A program made the translations under genes and the position numbers. From an uncultured Eubacterium sp. (GTDB taxonomy: Bacteria; Bacillota; Clostridia; Lachnospirales; Lachnospiraceae), in the NCBI GenBank assembly GCA_947090545.1, contig CAMUPC010000005.1, positions 1-49,793 on the forward strand: DNA of 49,793 nt, in the 5' to 3' direction. Shown here one piece after another: positions 25,168 through 33,866 of this stretch (positions are counted from its first letter, which is position 1; each line of letters begins with the position of its first letter). The notes below the pieces were generated by a model. That model did not search any database. It saw only the letters and a program-made list of their open reading frames with translations, and was not told the origin of the DNA.

Positions 25168-26511
25168 ATGAAAATAGCGGTTATTGGGACAGGTTATGTC
25201 GGCTTAGTGACTGGTGCCTGTTTATCCGATTACGGAAATGATGTTTATTGCGTTGATATAGAGAAAGAGAAAATTGAGAAGTTAAAAAGTGGGATCATGC
25301 CTATTTATGAGCCTGGGCTTTCTGATATAGTAAAAAGTAACTATGAGATGGGAAGGCTCAAATTCACAACTGATATGAAAGAAGCACTGCAGCAAACGAA
25401 CATTTGCTTTATCGCGGTAGGTACACCGATGGGAGAGGACGGAAGCGCCGATCTTTCGTATGTGCTTGATGCAGCTAAAGAAATTGGGCAGTATATGGTA
25501 CGCCATATGTATGTAGTAGATAAATCTACAGTTCCGGTAGGAACGGCACAAAAGGTACGCGGTGTCATACAGAAAGAACTGGATATCCGCGGTACAACGC
25601 TGACGTTTGATGTAATATCTAATCCAGAGTTTCTTAAGGAAGGAACGGCTGTTTCTGACTGTTCCAGGCCAGACCGTATTGTGATTGGCACGGACAGTAG
25701 TCAGGCGGAAAGAGTGATGAAGGAGATGTATCTGCCGCTGGTAAGAAATAACGAGACATTTATTTTTATGGATGTTGCCAGTGCTGAAATGACAAAGTAT
25801 GCTGCGAACGCAATGCTTGCTACAAAGATTTCTTTTATGAATGAAATGGCAAATATTTGTGAGGCCGTTGGAGCGGATGTGAATAAGGTTCGTATGGGAA
25901 TTGGAAGTGACCACCGCATAGGCTATCATTTTATATATGCAGGCTGTGGTTATGGCGGAAGCTGTTTTCCAAAAGATGTACAGGCACTTATAAGGGCAGG
26001 CAGCAGCAGTGGATGTGAGACAAGGATTCTCTGTGCAGTTGAGGAAGTAAACAGAGCACAGAAGATGATTATACCGGAGAAAATTGTCAGGCGTTTTGGA
26101 AATGATCTGCGGGGAAGGACGTTTGGAGTCTGGGGACTGGCATTTAAGCCGAATACAGATGATATGCGTGAAGCGGCATCCATTGCCGTGATAAACGAAT
26201 TGACAAAAAAAGGTGCAAAGGTGAGAGTATACGATCCAAAGGCAATGGAGCAGGCAAGAAATTTTTATTTGTTGGGAAATGATGCTGTTGAATATTGTCA
26301 GAGTAAATATACAGCCCTGGTGGATTCAGATGCTATGATTCTGCTGACAGAATGGAAAGAATTTAAGTCCCCAGATTTTGAAGAAGTTAAAATGCGTTTA
26401 AAAACACCTGTTTTATTTGACGGAAGGAATCAGTATGACGCCCGTCAGATGGAGGAGCAGGGATTTGAATATTATCAGATCGGTGTAACAAGAAAGGAGC
26501 ATTCGGTATGA
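25168..26511 (+). CDS. ugd: UDP-glucose 6-dehydrogenase
   Basis: A 447-residue NAD-dependent enzyme that oxidises UDP-glucose to UDP-glucuronate in two steps. It has the N-terminal Rossmann motif [19 protein letters not shown], a Lys in [15 protein letters not shown], and the catalytic Cys266 in [13 protein letters not shown]. Length and motifs are standard. The stop overlaps the start of the decarboxylase that uses its product. The pair supplies UDP-xylose for the polymer. Confidence 0.96.
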   Translation: MKIAVIGTGYVGLVTGACLSDYGNDVYCVDIEKEKIEKLKSGIMPIYEPGLSDIVKSNYEMGRLKFTTDMKEALQQTNICFIAVGTPMGEDGSADLSYVLDAAKEIGQYMVRHMYVVDKSTVPVGTAQKVRGVIQKELDIRGTTLTFDVISNPEFLKEGTAVSDCSRPDRIVIGTDSSQAERVMKEMYLPLVRNNETFIFMDVASAEMTKYAANAMLATKISFMNEMANICEAVGADVNKVRMGIGSDHRIGYHFIYAGCGYGGSCFPKDVQALIRAGSSSGCETRILCAVEEVNRAQKMIIPEKIVRRFGNDLRGRTFGVWGLAFKPNTDDMREAASIAVINELTKKGAKVRVYDPKAMEQARNFYLLGNDAVEYCQSKYTALVDSDAMILLTEWKEFKSPDFEEVKMRLKTPVLFDGRNQYDARQMEEQGFEYYQIGVTRKEHSV

Positions 26512-27476
26512 ACCGAATATTAGTAACTGGAGGGGCAGGTTTTTTAGGATCTCATTTATGTGAAAGATTGTTAAAAGAGAATCAGAATTATGTTATTTGT
26601 GTGGATAACATGTATACAGGAAGTATCAATCATATTCGTAATCTGCTCCAAAATCCGAATTTTGAATTTATTAGGCATGATGTTACACAGCCATTATATG
26701 TGGAAGTGGACCAGATATACAATCTTGCCTGTCCAGCAAGTCCGCCGCACTATCAAAAAAATCCGATCAAGACGGCAAAGACGAGTGTGTTGGGAGCGAT
26801 GCATATGCTTGGTCTTGCAAAGCGAGTGGGTGCAAGAATTCTTCAGGCAAGTACTTCCGAGATTTATGGAGATCCAGTCGTACATCCGCAGCCGGAAAGC
26901 TATTATGGAAATGTAAATATAACAGGGATTCGTTCCTGTTACGATGAAGGAAAACGAATGGCAGAAACTCTGTTTTTTGATTATCACAGGCAGAATGAGG
27001 TGGATATTCGTGTAATTCGCATATTTAATACCTATGGTCCGCGCATGAATCCCACAGACGGACGTGTTGTATCTAACTTTATTGTACAGGCACTTAAAAA
27101 TGAAGATATTACGATATATGGAAGCGGGAAGCAGACAAGAAGCTTCTGTTATGTGGATGATCTGGTGGATGGTATGATTCGCATGATGGAATGCAAAGGG
27201 ATTACGGGACCTGTGAATCTGGGAAATCCAGTAGAATCCACTATGCTGGAACTGGCAGAAACGATTATACGGATGACAGGGTCTTATTCAAGGGTTGTAC
27301 ATATGCCTCTGCCAGAGGATGATCCTATAAAAAGGAAACCAGTAATTGATTTAGCACAAAGGGAGCTTGGATGGACACCAACGGTTACTCTGGAACAGGG
27401 ATTGGATAAGACGATAGAATATTTCAGATCAATAGAAGGGTTGGGGAGAAAATGCGGGAAAATATGCGAAAGGTAA
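26508..27476 (+). CDS. uxs: UDP-glucuronate decarboxylase (UDP-xylose synthase)
   Basis: A 322-residue extended SDR that decarboxylates UDP-glucuronate to UDP-xylose. It has the cofactor motif [17 protein letters not shown], the UXS-specific [27 protein letters not shown], catalytic Tyr145/Lys149 in [11 protein letters not shown], and [18 protein letters not shown]. It overlaps ugd by 4 nt and the next membrane gene by 25 nt. UDP-xylose is uncommon in bacterial glycans and would suit the lipid-phosphate side-chain route encoded at 22117-23798. Confidence 0.93.
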   Translation: MNRILVTGGAGFLGSHLCERLLKENQNYVICVDNMYTGSINHIRNLLQNPNFEFIRHDVTQPLYVEVDQIYNLACPASPPHYQKNPIKTAKTSVLGAMHMLGLAKRVGARILQASTSEIYGDPVVHPQPESYYGNVNITGIRSCYDEGKRMAETLFFDYHRQNEVDIRVIRIFNTYGPRMNPTDGRVVSNFIVQALKNEDITIYGSGKQTRSFCYVDDLVDGMIRMMECKGITGPVNLGNPVESTMLELAETIIRMTGSYSRVVHMPLPEDDPIKRKPVIDLAQRELGWTPTVTLEQGLDKTIEYFRSIEGLGRKCGKICER

Positions 27477-29020
27477 GTTTTTTTTGCCTATACGCTGTTT
27501 TTATTATCTATCTATTTAGATTTAGCGGCATAGATTCTGATCAGGCAAACCATTTGCTGCAGGCGGATGATATTCTATCTGGCAATTTTTTTCTGAAAGA
27601 CTGGCATTTAACGGGAGTAACTTTTTTTACGACAGATCTGTTATATTTTGAAATTGCAAGGTTACTCTTTGGGGTTCGTTACAGGGCTGTCTATGCTGCA
27701 AACGGGCTGAAATTTTTATCAATTGCAGCAGCAGCCTATTATGCCGTTATGAAAGGCTGCGATAAAGACTGCAAATTAAAAAGAGGGTTATTCTTACTGC
27801 TGGCGTCTATTCCATGTATGAGTTATATGATTCATTCCAGAGTACATGGCGGGGCTGTGTGTTTGACGATTTTTTCCTTTTGTGTCGTGGATGATATTTT
27901 GAAAAATGCATGTAAACATGATAAAAAGATGTTATGGAAATATGTAGCCTTTATTGTAGTGACGACATTTGGAGCAATAGGAGATATGCTGGCTGTGATA
28001 GAAGGTACCATTCCGGTACTCATATTCTGCCTGTATCGATTATTAATGCAGAAGGATTTTTATAAAGGATTTAAGTATGTCAAATTGGCATTATCGGCAA
28101 TTGCAGGTGTACTTATAGGATTAGTTTTTAATTGGTTCTATTTTTTTATTGGCGGAGCAAATAAAAATAGCTATATTGGAAATCGATTATTTACAGATCT
28201 GTCCGAATGTGTGGAGAAAGTGGTATCGTTTACAAACTATATTTTGGAAATGTGCATGGCTAAATTAGGTGGAGCAAGACTTGCGGATATTTGGAATTTA
28301 CCCAAATTTGCAAATGTAGCAGTTGTAATAGCTGCATTTATATTCATGATACTCATTATTAGGAATATGATTCAAAAAGAAGAGAAAAATACAGATGAGA
28401 TATCCGTGTTGTTGGCAATTTCTATTATAATGTCTTTTTTGGCATTTGTACTGACGGATATGTCAGCTCCTAGATATATTGCACTTGTGCCATATGCGGC
28501 GCTGATTATTGTAATAAGGAACTGTAGCAAGGTTATTGAATATTTTAAAAACAGGAAATTAAGTATTCTGATTCTGCTTATTACGGCAATCGTTTCGTTT
28601 ATCGGAAAAATATATGGAATATCAGGTTATCAGTATCCACAAAGCAACATTGAGGATTACGAGCTGATTGCATTCTTGGAAGAACATGATCTTCATAACG
28701 GCTATGCTTCCTTTTGGAATGCATCAAAGTTAACGGTTTTATCTGGTAAAAAAGTAAATATCAGACATATTGCCCACAGTGGAGAAACAGATGATATGCT
28801 GTCAGTATATAAGTGGTTTTGTAAGAATGAGTGGTATGATGAAAAAACAAATTTTGTATTAATAGACAATGAGGATGGCAAAGGAGGGGAAGAGGATATT
28901 TTTGGCATTTCTGAAAAGAGAGTGACTGCGTTTTTTGGTGTTCCGCAGAAATCATACGTATGGGATAAATATTTGATTTTAGTATACGGTTATGATATTT
29001 CAGATAAGCTAAATAAGTAG
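27452..29020 (+). CDS. GT-C-like multispanning membrane glycosyltransferase
   Basis: A 522-residue protein with about ten hydrophobic segments, then a soluble tail. The first outer loop carries [18 protein letters not shown], with acidic residues as expected for GT-C enzymes using lipid-phosphate sugars. The tail ([17 protein letters not shown] ... LVYGYDIS) parallels the tail of the 605-residue protein at 11996-13813. It is last in the operon, coupled to UDP-xylose synthase, so xylose transfer outside the cell is a testable guess. ATG 27452 is used; ATG 27464 is an alternative. The gene is AT-rich. Confidence 0.65.
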   Translation: MRENMRKVSFFCLYAVFIIYLFRFSGIDSDQANHLLQADDILSGNFFLKDWHLTGVTFFTTDLLYFEIARLLFGVRYRAVYAANGLKFLSIAAAAYYAVMKGCDKDCKLKRGLFLLLASIPCMSYMIHSRVHGGAVCLTIFSFCVVDDILKNACKHDKKMLWKYVAFIVVTTFGAIGDMLAVIEGTIPVLIFCLYRLLMQKDFYKGFKYVKLALSAIAGVLIGLVFNWFYFFIGGANKNSYIGNRLFTDLSECVEKVVSFTNYILEMCMAKLGGARLADIWNLPKFANVAVVIAAFIFMILIIRNMIQKEEKNTDEISVLLAISIIMSFLAFVLTDMSAPRYIALVPYAALIIVIRNCSKVIEYFKNRKLSILILLITAIVSFIGKIYGISGYQYPQSNIEDYELIAFLEEHDLHNGYASFWNASKLTVLSGKKVNIRHIAHSGETDDMLSVYKWFCKNEWYDEKTNFVLIDNEDGKGGEEDIFGISEKRVTAFFGVPQKSYVWDKYLILVYGYDISDKLNK

Positions 29021-29102
29021 ACATATATAATGTGGATTGAAACTTAAGTGTATTTCAATGGATATAGAAATATTTTAAAGAGGAAGAAGGAGTCGGAAAG
29101 CT

Positions 29103-29264
29103 ATGTGTGAGGGTGTTGAAGAATATATAGATAGAAAAGCATTAGAAAAACAAATCGAAATGATAAAAAATTTAATGGAATCTATGAAATGGACTGTGGA
29201 ACAGGCTATGACGGCTATGCAGATATCGGGTAAAGATAAGGGCATTTTGCTGAAAAGATTATGA
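29103..29264 (+). CDS. Small ORF resembling the C-terminal tail of Rpn-type nuclease/transposase proteins
   Basis: A 53-residue ORF with AGGAAGAAGGAG upstream. The sequence IKNLMESMKWTVEQAMTAMQ followed by ISGKDKGILLKRL is like the C-terminal repeat of Rpn/PD-(D/E)XK recombination-promoting proteins that are common in Lachnospiraceae. The nuclease domain itself is missing, so this is probably a decayed remnant or a small derivative. The gap 29021-29102 before it shows a TATAAT at 29026-29031 without a good -35. Confidence 0.45.
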   Translation: MCEGVEEYIDRKALEKQIEMIKNLMESMKWTVEQAMTAMQISGKDKGILLKRL

Positions 29265-29380
29265 GCATCTGGCAAACACCTTATCACTATGATTCTGTGC
29301 AGATGACGGACGGCACCCGACAGCCGATCAGCCAGAAGTACCGAAAACCGGTCAGGCAGCAGTTAGCGGCATTTTTATAA
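29261..29380 (+). CDS. Small unknown ORF, 39 residues
   Basis: The ATG overlaps the stop of the preceding small ORF (ATGA). It encodes a polar peptide starting MSIWQTPYHYDSVQMTDG and ends at 29380. I do not recognise it, and there is no independent support beyond its length and the overlap. It may be part of a decayed gene. Confidence 0.25.
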   Translation: MSIWQTPYHYDSVQMTDGTRQPISQKYRKPVRQQLAAFL

Positions 29381-29393
29381 AGGGGACGATCCT

Positions 29394-29585
29394 GTGCTTT
29401 TACGCTGTATTTGGATCGCTGAAATTTTTCTTTTGGGCCTGTCGCCGATTGGTGTGGAGACAGAACTGCTGGCGTTTTGTTTTCAGGGAAAGCTCATCCG
29501 GCGGCTTTTGGCGGCTGTTTTTCTGCCGCCTGTCTACTGGGTTGGGGAATGGAGTGTGAGCGTGTTAGGGTGGTGTTGTATTTGA
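29394..29585 (+). CDS. Small hydrophobic ORF, 63 residues
   Basis: GTG start with AAGGGGA upstream. The peptide has one or two hydrophobic segments (IWIAEIFLLGLSPIGVE and LLAAVFLPPVYWVGEW). It is the last ORF before a strong terminator at 29607-29655. I do not recognise a family; it could be a small membrane protein or a fragment. Confidence 0.35.
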   Translation: MLLRCIWIAEIFLLGLSPIGVETELLAFCFQGKLIRRLLAAVFLPPVYWVGEWSVSVLGWCCI

Positions 29586-29606
29586 AACCATAGGGAATGT
29601 TTAATG

Positions 29607-29655
29607 AAGGCTTTACTATTTGCGGAAATCTGTCCGCAGTTTGTAAAGCCTTTTT
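29607..29655 (+). terminator. Rho-independent terminator
   Basis: Outer stem AAGGCTTTAC (29607-29616) pairs with GTAAAGCCTT (29643-29652). An inner stem TGCGGA/TCCGCA lies within, and TTTTT follows. It closes the small-ORF segment behind the glycan locus and separates it from the AbiE pair. Confidence 0.85.
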
Positions 29656-29669
29656 AGTTTAAATATGAA

Positions 29670-29698
29670 TTGGCTTTTACACTACATTTCATTATAAT
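29670..29698 (+). promoter_or_regulatory. Promoter for the AbiE pair
   Basis: TTGGCT (29670-29675), 17-nt spacer, TATAAT (29693-29698). Transcription would begin about 29705, at or next to the ATG at 29706. No ribosome site lies before that ATG, so a leaderless message is likely. Confidence 0.6.
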
Positions 29699-29705
29699 AT
29701 GTGGT

Positions 29706-30296
29706 ATGAAAGTAAATAAAAAAGAAATGATTGAAGCAAAAATTTTACAAAATCAAGGGATAATACAGATTGCTGACATCGTTGCAGAAGGTATTTCAAA
29801 GCAGTATGTAATAAAATATTTGCAGAACAGGGATTACGAAAGGATTGCAAAAGGCATCTATCTGGCACCCGATGCATGGCAGGATGACTTGTATCTTATT
29901 TCCCTGCAATATAAGAAAATTGTCTATTCCCACGATACAGCCCTGTATCTGCTCGGATTATCAGAACGAGAGCCAATCTGTTTTACTGTAACCGTACCAA
30001 GAGGATATAAGGTAGACTATAAAGGGGAAAGTCCGCTAAAAAAGGTAACAGTAGTTGCGCAACGCTATTCTCTGGGCTTAGATACGGCTGTTACACCATA
30101 TGGACATACAGTTCCATGCTATAACGCAGAAAAAACTTTGTGTGATCTTTTCAGAATGGAGACAGAAAAGCAGGAAAGGCAGTTTGCTGTAAGAGAATAT
30201 TTGAATGGAAAGAGAAATCTGCCTAGACTTATGGAATATGCCAAGATGCTTCATGTAGAGAAGAAAATCAAACAATATATGGAGGTACTGTTGTGA
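29706..30296 (+). CDS. abiEi: AbiEi-family antitoxin
   Basis: A 196-residue type IV antitoxin of the AbiEi family. It has an N-terminal winged-helix part (QIADIVAEGISKQYVIKYL, then YERIAKGIYLAP) and an all-alpha/beta C-terminal domain with KIVYSHDTALYLLGLSER and YNAEKTLCDLFR, both family landmarks. In known systems it represses its own promoter and counteracts the nucleotidyltransferase toxin AbiEii. It looks intact. The start follows the -10 by 7 nt without a ribosome site. The stop overlaps the toxin start (GTGA). Confidence 0.88.
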   Translation: MKVNKKEMIEAKILQNQGIIQIADIVAEGISKQYVIKYLQNRDYERIAKGIYLAPDAWQDDLYLISLQYKKIVYSHDTALYLLGLSEREPICFTVTVPRGYKVDYKGESPLKKVTVVAQRYSLGLDTAVTPYGHTVPCYNAEKTLCDLFRMETEKQERQFAVREYLNGKRNLPRLMEYAKMLHVEKKIKQYMEVLL

Positions 30297-31068
30297 TTCA
30301 TACATCGACACAGTTGAAAGCACTGGTAAGGAATAAATCTCATGGATATAATGCAAAGGCTACAACTTTAATCAGAAATTTTGTGATGGAAAGATTTTTG
30401 GAACGGATGTCTCTTTCAAAGTATCGACGAAATTTGATCTTAAAGGGCGGATTGTTAATTGCTTCTATGGTGGGACTTGATAATCGAGCGACAATGGATA
30501 TAGATGCTACGATACGGAACTATAATCTTTCGCCAGAGGATGCAAGAAAGATGATTGAGGATATCATTGCTGTTCCGCTTGATGATGGAACACAGTTTAC
30601 AATTAAGAGTGTTGAAAGTATTTTGATATTTCAACGGATGATGTGATTACTCCAAAGGAAGTGGATTATGTATATAAACTAATGTTTGAGGAACGCAGTA
30701 TACCTTTGTTAGCCTATAATCTTGAAACTGTATTGGCAGAAAAGATGGAGACCATAATTTCCAGGGGAACTTTAAATACAAGGATGAGAGATTATTATGA
30801 TCTCATGATTTTGAATGTTGTAAAATCTGATGCAATAAATTATGCTGATTTAGCGAAAGCGCTCGAAGCTACAAGCAGAAAAAGGAAGTCATACGAGCTT
30901 TTATCATCTCCGAAGTATATTTTGGAACAGATTAAATCTGATATCGGATTGATGGAACAATGGGGAATATATCAGCGAAAGTATGATTACGCTACAGATT
31001 ATTATCTCTTTGTTACACACGATCATTTAATACCATATTACAATGAACCATGTGTTGTGAGTGTATAA
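30293..31068 (+). pseudogene. abiEii: AbiEii-family toxin, internal deletion and frameshift
   Basis: A nucleotidyltransferase-like toxin in two frames. Part one (30293-30646) has LKGGLLIASMVGLDNRATMDIDATIR, the GG...DxD NTase core in two pieces, and runs to FTIKSVESI. In the other frame, from about 30622, the family sequence resumes as FDISTDDVITPKEVDY and continues to 31068. In intact homologues some 25-30 residues separate these blocks, so a segment is missing at about 30615-30622 and the frame is lost. The GTG start has GGAGGT upstream. The product should be inactive, while the antitoxin gene is whole. Confidence 0.85.
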
Positions 31069-31123
31069 AATTATTTATGACGTACATTGGATAAAGTTAC
31101 AAAGGTTTTTCTTTTGAAAAGAA

Positions 31124-31152
31124 TTGGCATCCCACACATATTTTGTTATAAT
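31124..31152 (+). promoter_or_regulatory. Strong sigma-A promoter of fbp
   Basis: TTGGCA (31124-31129), 17-nt spacer, TATAAT (31147-31152), 26 nt before the ATG of fbp at 31178. It makes fbp an independent unit. Confidence 0.8.
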
Positions 31153-31177
31153 CAAACAAAAAGAACAGGGGGGCAAT

Positions 31178-33070
31178 ATGGAATTGGATCAAGAAAAATA
31201 TTTGGCGCTGTTAGCGGAGAAGTACCCGACGATCCAGGCGGTCTGCCGCGAGATCATCAACCTGAGCGCTATTTTAAATCTGCCGAAGGGCACCGAGCAC
31301 TTTATGAGCGACCTGCATGGAGAGTATGAGGCGTTTTACCATATCTTGAATAACTGTTCCGGCGTTGTGCGTGAGAAGGTGGACATGCTGTTTGAGGAAA
31401 AGCTGTCGGATGCGGAGCGTGAGCAGGTGTGTACGCTGATCTATTATCCGCGGGAAAAGCTGGAGCTGATCAAAAAAGAAGTGATTAATCTGCGGGAATG
31501 GTATCGTGAGATATTGACGGAGCTGATTGAGATTGCAAAGACGCTGTCGTCCAAATATACGCGTTCCAAGGTCAGAAAAGCGATGCCGGAAGAGTTTGCC
31601 TATATTATTGACGAGCTGCTGCATGTGCAGAAGGATGAGGACGACAACCAGGTAATTTATCACCGTGAGATATTAACGACGATTATCGAGCTGGATAATG
31701 CAGATGAATTTATCGTAGCGCTTGCAGACCTGATTAAGCGGATGGCGGTTGACCGGCTGCATATCGTTGGCGATATTTTTGACCGGGGCGCCTGTGCGGA
31801 TCAGATTCTGGACTTATTGATGAAATATCATTCCCTGGATATTGAATGGGGGAACCATGATATTTTGTGGATGGGTGCGGCGGCAGGGAGCAAGGCGTGC
31901 ATTGCCAATGTCGTGCGCAACAACTTAAAATATGATAATACGGAAATCTTGGAAAACAGCTATGGAATCAGCCTGCGCAAGCTAACGCTGTATTCAGAAA
32001 AGCTGTATCCTGATGTGGAGCCGATGGAGGCTGCGGTAAAGGCGATTACTGTGATGCTGTTTAAATTAGAGGGGCAGGTGATTGCAAGGCATCCTGAATA
32101 TGAGATGGACGACCGCAGGCTGCTGCATCGGATCAACTGGGAGACACATACGATTGAGCTGGAAGGAAAGACGTATGAGCTGACGGAGACAGAATTTCCG
32201 ACAGTAGACAAGGCGGATGCCTACCGCCTGTCTGACGAGGAGGAAGAGATTATAGAGGAGCTGTGTATGGCGTTTGTCAACAGCAGCCGCCTGAACGAGC
32301 ACATTCGCTTCCTGTATAAAAAAGGCGGCATGTACAAGACGTTTAACGGAAATCTGTTGTATCACGGCTGTATTCCGCTGGATAACGAAGGCAATTTTGA
32401 AGGGATCTGCATTGACGGCAGGATGTACAAGGGGCGTGCCTATCTGGAATATGCAGATAAGACAAGCCGGCGCGCGTATCTGTCGGGACGCAGGCAGAAC
32501 GACCTGGATTTTATGTGGTATTTGTGGTGCGGCAGAAAGTCGCCGCTGTGCGGGCGCAATATCAAGACGTTTGAGCGCAGTTATATTGCAGACCAGTCGG
32601 TTTGGCATGAAGAGTCCGATCCGTATTATAAGTTTTATCAGACCGAAAAGACCTGCAATATGATCCTTCGGGAGTTCGGGCTGTATTCTTCGTATTCGCA
32701 TATTATTAACGGGCATACGCCGGTGCGTACCGGAGAAGGGGAAATGCCAGTACGTGCGAACGGCAGGCTGATCGTGATTGACGGGGGCTTTTGCCGCAGC
32801 TATCATAAGACGACCGGGATTGCCGGCTATACGCTGATTTATAATTCCCACGGCATCCGCATCAAGGCGCATCAGCCGTTTGAAAGCGTCTATGCGGCGC
32901 TGCGGGAAAATAAGGATATCGAGTCAAAGAGCGAGCTTGTCGAGACGGAGAAGGAACGTTTGATGGTCAAGCATACGGATAATGGCAAGAAGATCCTGGA
33001 AGATATTGAAGGGCTGAAAAAGCTGCTGAATGCTTACCGGGAAGGGACGATTGAGCAGGGGAATGCATAA
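31178..33070 (+). CDS. fbp: Fructose-1,6-bisphosphatase, class III
   Basis: A 630-residue metallophosphatase that hydrolyses fructose-1,6-bisphosphate in gluconeogenesis. It is full length for the Firmicutes class III family. Metal-binding motifs are MSDLHGEYEAF (about residue 43), VGDIFDRGACAD, WGNHDILWMGA and HIINGHTPVR. The ATG at 31178 follows AGGGGGG; an upstream in-frame start at 31124 lies inside the promoter. It has its own promoter and terminator and is a housekeeping gene between accessory segments. GC is higher than in the AbiE genes before it. Confidence 0.96.
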   Translation: MELDQEKYLALLAEKYPTIQAVCREIINLSAILNLPKGTEHFMSDLHGEYEAFYHILNNCSGVVREKVDMLFEEKLSDAEREQVCTLIYYPREKLELIKKEVINLREWYREILTELIEIAKTLSSKYTRSKVRKAMPEEFAYIIDELLHVQKDEDDNQVIYHREILTTIIELDNADEFIVALADLIKRMAVDRLHIVGDIFDRGACADQILDLLMKYHSLDIEWGNHDILWMGAAAGSKACIANVVRNNLKYDNTEILENSYGISLRKLTLYSEKLYPDVEPMEAAVKAITVMLFKLEGQVIARHPEYEMDDRRLLHRINWETHTIELEGKTYELTETEFPTVDKADAYRLSDEEEEIIEELCMAFVNSSRLNEHIRFLYKKGGMYKTFNGNLLYHGCIPLDNEGNFEGICIDGRMYKGRAYLEYADKTSRRAYLSGRRQNDLDFMWYLWCGRKSPLCGRNIKTFERSYIADQSVWHEESDPYYKFYQTEKTCNMILREFGLYSSYSHIINGHTPVRTGEGEMPVRANGRLIVIDGGFCRSYHKTTGIAGYTLIYNSHGIRIKAHQPFESVYAALRENKDIESKSELVETEKERLMVKHTDNGKKILEDIEGLKKLLNAYREGTIEQGNA

Positions 33071-33088
33071 AAATATTATGTAACTGAA

Positions 33089-33127
33089 ACAGTTACAATG
33101 CCGAAAAGGTATTGTAGCTGTTTTTTT
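33089..33127 (+). terminator. Rho-independent terminator of fbp
   Basis: A 14-bp stem ACAGTTACAATGCC (33089-33102) / GGTATTGTAGCTGT (33108-33121) with two wobble pairs and a GAAAA loop, followed by a T7 run. Confidence 0.9.
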
Positions 33128-33128
33128 G

Positions 33129-33313
33129 GTGCTCCCAGCGGTGCACGTTTCCAACGGGTGCAAGTCCCGAATCTGCCCGGTAGTTTCTGGCATGACGAAC
33201 AGACATCACATAAGAGGTTATACATGAAGGTAAGGCTGCCGAACAAGCCGAAATCCAATAACTACACGGAATCATGCATAATAAATGTGGCAGATGGATG
33301 GTGAGAATGGTAG
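33129..33313 (+). mobile_element. Group II intron, 5' fragment (domain I only)
   Basis: It begins GTGCTCCCAG, close to the conserved intron 5' end. It continues with AACGGGTGCAAGTCCCGAAT and CTGCCCGGTAGTTTCTGGCA, then ACGGAATCATGC and TGGCAGATGGATGGTGAGAA, which are characteristic domain I blocks of clostridial group II introns. No reverse-transcriptase gene and no domain V follow, so the rest is deleted. The fragment starts one base after the T-run of the fbp terminator. Confidence 0.65.
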
Positions 33314-33393
33314 TGAACTTTTTTTGCAGAAGTGACAATGGAAGTGGACGGAGTGATTAACGTAAATCTTTTATAGCATTATTCGGCATAACG

Positions 33394-33402
33394 TGCTATA
33401 AT
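33394..33402 (+). promoter_or_regulatory. Extended -10 promoter of the small toxin peptide
   Basis: TGCTATAAT is an extended -10 element. No good -35 is visible at the normal distance. The predicted start is about 33409, giving a 5' leader of roughly 65 nt that contains the SD-masking hairpin. Confidence 0.6.
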
Positions 33403-33445
33403 ATTTTCAGTCAGATTAGAGCAAGTAGGGATAGTCTGCGGTTGT

Positions 33446-33468
33446 CCTTTCTGGAAACGGAAAGGAGG
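33446..33468 (+). promoter_or_regulatory. SD-masking hairpin of the toxin message
   Basis: CCTTTC (33446-33451) pairs with GAAAGG (33460-33465), which is the first part of the ribosome site AAAGGAGG (33461-33468). Partial masking of a very strong ribosome site is typical of type I toxin messages. Confidence 0.55.
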
Positions 33469-33473
33469 TCGGT

Positions 33474-33557
33474 ATGAACACACTTGAGATACTTACACTG
33501 CTGTTGGTCATTTTCGCAGCATTAACATACTTAGACAACAGAAACAACCGCAAGTAA
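33474..33557 (+). CDS. 27-residue membrane peptide, candidate type I toxin
   Basis: ATG at 33474, 5 nt after a near-perfect AAAGGAGG. The peptide begins MNTLEILTLLLVIFAALTYL and ends in DNRNNRK: a single membrane helix with a charged tail, like holin-like/TxpA-type type I toxins. Its stop overlaps a strong terminator, and a convergent promoter lies 120-150 nt downstream on the other strand. Such peptides damage the membrane when over-produced. Family membership is by pattern, not by a database search. Confidence 0.7.
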   Translation: MNTLEILTLLLVIFAALTYLDNRNNRK

Positions 33558-33614
33558 CGGAAAAGGCTATCCTCTACTGTGAATAGGGAATAGCCTTGTA
33601 ATCCGTTGTTTTTT
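33556..33614 (+). terminator. Terminator of the toxin message
   Basis: Outer stem AACGGA (33556-33561) / TCCGTT (33602-33607), inner stem AAGGCTAT (33563-33570) / ATAGCCTT (33590-33597), then a T-rich tail (33609-33614). On the minus strand the inner stem is followed by TTTTCC, so it may also stop the antisense RNA. Confidence 0.8.
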
Positions 33615-33673
33615 AACGTATGATAAGTTTCCGATTGTACAACCGTCGGACATGCTGATATCCTTCGGCTTCT
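33558..33673 (-). ncRNA. Candidate antisense RNA antitoxin
   Basis: Predicted from the minus-strand promoter at 33680-33708. Transcription would start near 33673 and run leftward into the bidirectional terminator stem near 33558, giving about 116 nt. It would be complementary to the 3' end of the toxin message, as SR4 is to bsrG and RatA is to txpA. No experimental support is available. Confidence 0.55.
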
Positions 33674-33679
33674 AAGATG

Positions 33680-33708
33680 ATTATAAACCAACACTGCGAC
33701 TTTTGCAA
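33680..33708 (-). promoter_or_regulatory. Convergent antisense promoter
   Basis: On the minus strand: TTGCAA (33708-33703), 17-nt spacer, TATAAT (33685-33680). It points toward the 3' end of the toxin message. Confidence 0.7.
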
Positions 33709-33723
33709 GAGGGTTTAGAGAAT

Positions 33724-33751
33724 GGGAGTGCTTCGGCACTCCTCTTTTTTT
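33724..33751 (+). terminator. Rho-independent terminator
   Basis: Stem GGAGTGC-TTCG-GCACTCC (33725-33742) followed by TCTTTTTTT. It would stop plus-strand transcripts that pass the toxin terminator. The 100 nt before it contain no plausible ORF. Confidence 0.85.
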
Positions 33752-33866
33752 GTGGATTTGTAGACTATATTGGAAATATATGGCTGGTGCCTGAATGCTT
33801 ATTTGCAATCTGAAATTTTAGATTTCTTGGCTTTGCACTGGGAAGGCTGCGATACAGGGACATGAA

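Noticed and set aside
33129-33313. Riboswitch downstream of fbp
   Set aside because: The CAAGTCCCGAAT and CTGCCCGGTAG blocks fit group II intron domain I better, and no regulated gene follows.
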